Assembly: GCA_014925825.1 (NCBI GenBank)
Contig: JACGCK010000360.1
Location: forward strand, 1-33,768
Length of the DNA stretch: 33,768 nucleotides
Source: Pholiota molesta
Taxonomy: Eukaryota; Basidiomycota; Agaricomycetes; Agaricales; Strophariaceae
Reading direction: 5' to 3'
Part shown: in pieces, positions 31,733 through 33,768 of the stretch
Position numbering within the stretch: the first letter of the stretch is position 1
How the letters are laid out: each line of letters begins with the position of its first letter
Position numbers and translations under genes: made by a program
The notes under the pieces: model-generated
The model's database searches: none
The model's input: only the letters and a program-made list of their open reading frames with translations
Told to the model about the DNA's origin: nothing

Positions 31733-33380
31733 ATGAACGTGCTTAAGAACCCATCCTTCTTCCGCCCCTCCAGCCGCCCGTCCTCCCCTGCCCGGTGGCA
31801 GCTCCATCCCGCCCGGACTCTAGCCAGGGCGCAGGACAGGTCCGTACCTCCAACAAGCTGTCTCTCACGAATTTCATACGCCAAGCGCCCTCGCCTGCTC
31901 CGATTCCTGTCGCCAGTCCTACCACCCTCATTCACGATGGGTCATACTCGAGATGTTGGGTCTGAAACTCAGCGAAGCTGTGTCGAAGGCTCTCGCGCAA
32001 ACACCCGGGCCGCCTCTACCAACGACCAAGTCGCTGGAAAGCCCCGATCCCGCAAGCCGTGGCGTTACACCTCGGCTCCTTGATCGCATCGTAAGAGGCA
32101 CATTTCGATCCACGCCGGCGGCTCGCTGATTTAACTTTAGAGAACTGAAGGCAGCGTCTGACAACCCACACCTTTACCGAGCCGTCTTACGGTCTCTGCA
32201 GCGCCCCTTTGACGGTGCTGTTAACGAATCTATCCGGGCAACTCCTGCCAACATTGGCATCGCCCGCTTTCAACGTGGCTCCCACCATTGGCAACCAGTT
32301 CCCTTACCCGAACCCAGTTCAGGCCCACGCTCTTTCCGTCGCCAAATTCTGCGAAGAGCTTCTTCAAGTCTTCGATGACTCGGCCTTGGCAATGAATCTG
32401 ATGCCCGTGGTGAGGACTCAAGTCCATTCGAGATGGTTTCGTATCGATCATTACGCGTGTAGTCAAGCCCTTCATCACCGCCATGCTTCGAGAACTAGTT
32501 CCACTAGTTGAGGCTCTGGAGATTCCAAACACCAATCCTATTGCCAAACCGCCTACTGGAATTAAATCCGTAGTCGTATACCATCCCTCGATCGTGGCCC
32601 TCCAAACGCTCATGCCTATCTACGCACGCGCTTTGACGACTTCCACGACTTCGGTGCTATCCCACGCTCCGCTCGCCAGCCTTCTTATTTCAGTCCTTTG
32701 GAAGGCTATGATAGCTTTATCGCACCGCGTGGACGTAAAGCCTTCGCCTACTCTAGCTGCGGAGAATTCTCCTCCGCTAGGTGTCAGGAAACGCCGTGGA
32801 ACGCCGCCGTCGACCACTCCTCCGTTGACGCCGCCTGCCGGACGGTTCATGATCAAGTTACCTCCCTCACGTCCACCTTCACCACCTCCTACAGTCACCT
32901 ATGCGACCGCGGCGGGCGGATTGCAAGGCTCTATATGACCTTTTGGTGTCCCTTCCGCGGCCAAGTGCCGAGCATGCATCTACCAACTTGCACGCGAAGC
33001 CGTTGATGAGGCTTTCGAGGGGCTCAGGACCCTCCCAGCACTGTTAGACGTAGTCAAGGACAAGACCGGCTTGTTGGAAGACGCCTCTGCTGCGACGCCT
33101 TTCGCTCCTCACCACCGAAATCCCAACCTTGATCGCCTTGCCGATTGTCTTGCATACATTCGGCGGTCCCGGCGCCTCTTCGGTTGCGTCTATGCTCGGC
33201 ATAGGCGAAGAGGAGTACAGGAAGGGCTGCCTGAGTGGATTCAGCCGCGCAGAAGAGTGTACATTCCCGATTGCACAACGGATAGTTGATGTACTGCAAC
33301 TCGACGCCACCGCTAATAAGATTGTCATTCAATGGCTAGAGATGGAGCTGGCTGAGACCGAGGATTCCTTTTCGTACTGA
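31733..33380 (+). pseudogene. Uncharacterised protein gene with many frameshifts
   Basis: A single protein-like reading is distributed over all three frames. It begins MNVLKNPSFFRPSSRPSSP, moves to VRTSNKLSLTNFIRQAPSPA near 31795, to MLGLKLSEAVSKALAQ near 31953, to ELKAASDNPHLYRAVLRSL after an intron at 32089-32140, to VLLTNLSGQLLPTLASPAF near 32209, to LKSIRDGFVSIITRVVKPF near 32417, to ALYDLLVSLPRPSAEH near 32928, to AREAVDEAFEGLRTLPALL near 32990, and to IALPIVLHTFGGPGASSVAS near 33108, ending at TGA 33380. Each change is one base, and few need an intron. Within each piece codon quality is high. This fits a recently broken gene or uncorrected sequencing errors. The family is unknown; no signal peptide or catalytic motif is seen, and the text looks helical and Ala/Leu-rich. 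Confidence 0.65.
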
Positions 33381-33768
33381 AGGTCTGTTTTTCTTCTTTA
33401 TTACAAATATCATATGTTTTCTCTGCTATCGTTCTTCACGCTTCCGTGTTTACTTTCCAAGACTGCGCTTCAGGTCAAAACTTTTTCCTTCCGCGAATCC
33501 GCTTTCAACAACGGACAATGGGGCTCCTGATTTATTTCATATTTTAGAAATGCAGACGGGATCACACTTTAGAAGTAGTCATCTCTCGCCTTTGCTGTAT
33601 CGAGTTTTGGATACTTTTTTTTTTTGGCTTAGCTGGTACAACTTTGGCTTTTTAACGTTTCATTTATTTAGCATATCTATGCTGTACTACGACTCTGAGG
33701 TGTGTCACCAATAAAAATTGTTTGTTCAACCATGGTTCCAGGTCTTGTAACGCTTCCCTTTCGCAACA
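33381..33768. other. 3' flank of the last gene
   Basis: About 390 AT-rich bases with a T run at 33617-33630 and an AATAAAAA signal near 33711. It looks like a 3' UTR and downstream region. No gene seen. Confidence 0.4.

Noticed and set aside
1..33768. tRNA genes, CRISPR arrays, transposons or a biosynthetic gene cluster
   Set aside because: No tRNA B-box context, direct-repeat array, transposase or reverse transcriptase text, or core biosynthetic enzyme was seen on either strand.

Overview
This window looks like genomic DNA from a filamentous basidiomycete, most likely an agaricomycete. Genes are dense, on both strands, and broken by many introns of about 45-65 nt with GT(A/G)NGT donors. The recognisable genes are eukaryotic housekeeping or trafficking genes plus nutrient transporters of fungal type. 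No bacterial operon, CRISPR array, tRNA, rRNA or intact transposon was seen. Exon structures were built by hand from splice signals, phase continuity and remembered family motifs; no search was run.

Left part (1-9.3 kb): the 5' exons of a UTP6-like ribosome-biogenesis gene on the minus strand; a divergent gene for a 624-residue Gln-rich protein; a complete GOT1 Golgi-traffic gene; an FHS-family (fucose-permease-like) MFS transporter on the minus strand; and an uncharacterised 277-residue protein.

Middle (9.4-20.4 kb): a complete RACK1/Cpc2 gene on the minus strand, whose one long intron carries a U24-type C/D box snoRNA. Then a nucleoside hydrolase gene (412 aa), a decayed tandem copy of it, an amino acid permease on the minus strand, a divergent bZIP factor, and a BUB2 mitotic-exit GAP (306 aa) on the minus strand.

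Right part (20.7-33.4 kb): two paralogous ankyrin-MYND genes (434 and 452 aa) flank a long-chain-base-phosphate phosphatase gene (643 aa). An AP-4 epsilon-like adaptin follows (16 exons, 804 aa). Last comes a gene whose coding frame is broken by about eight single-base shifts.

I see no functional operon or convincing new defence or biosynthetic system. The best signals are the snoRNA inside RACK1, GC-AG introns in both transporter genes, a 17-nt microexon in a signature motif, the IUNH gene/pseudogene pair, the MYND pair with a shared unnamed C-terminal domain, a bZIP intron of 3n length with an internal stop, and the multiply frameshifted last gene.
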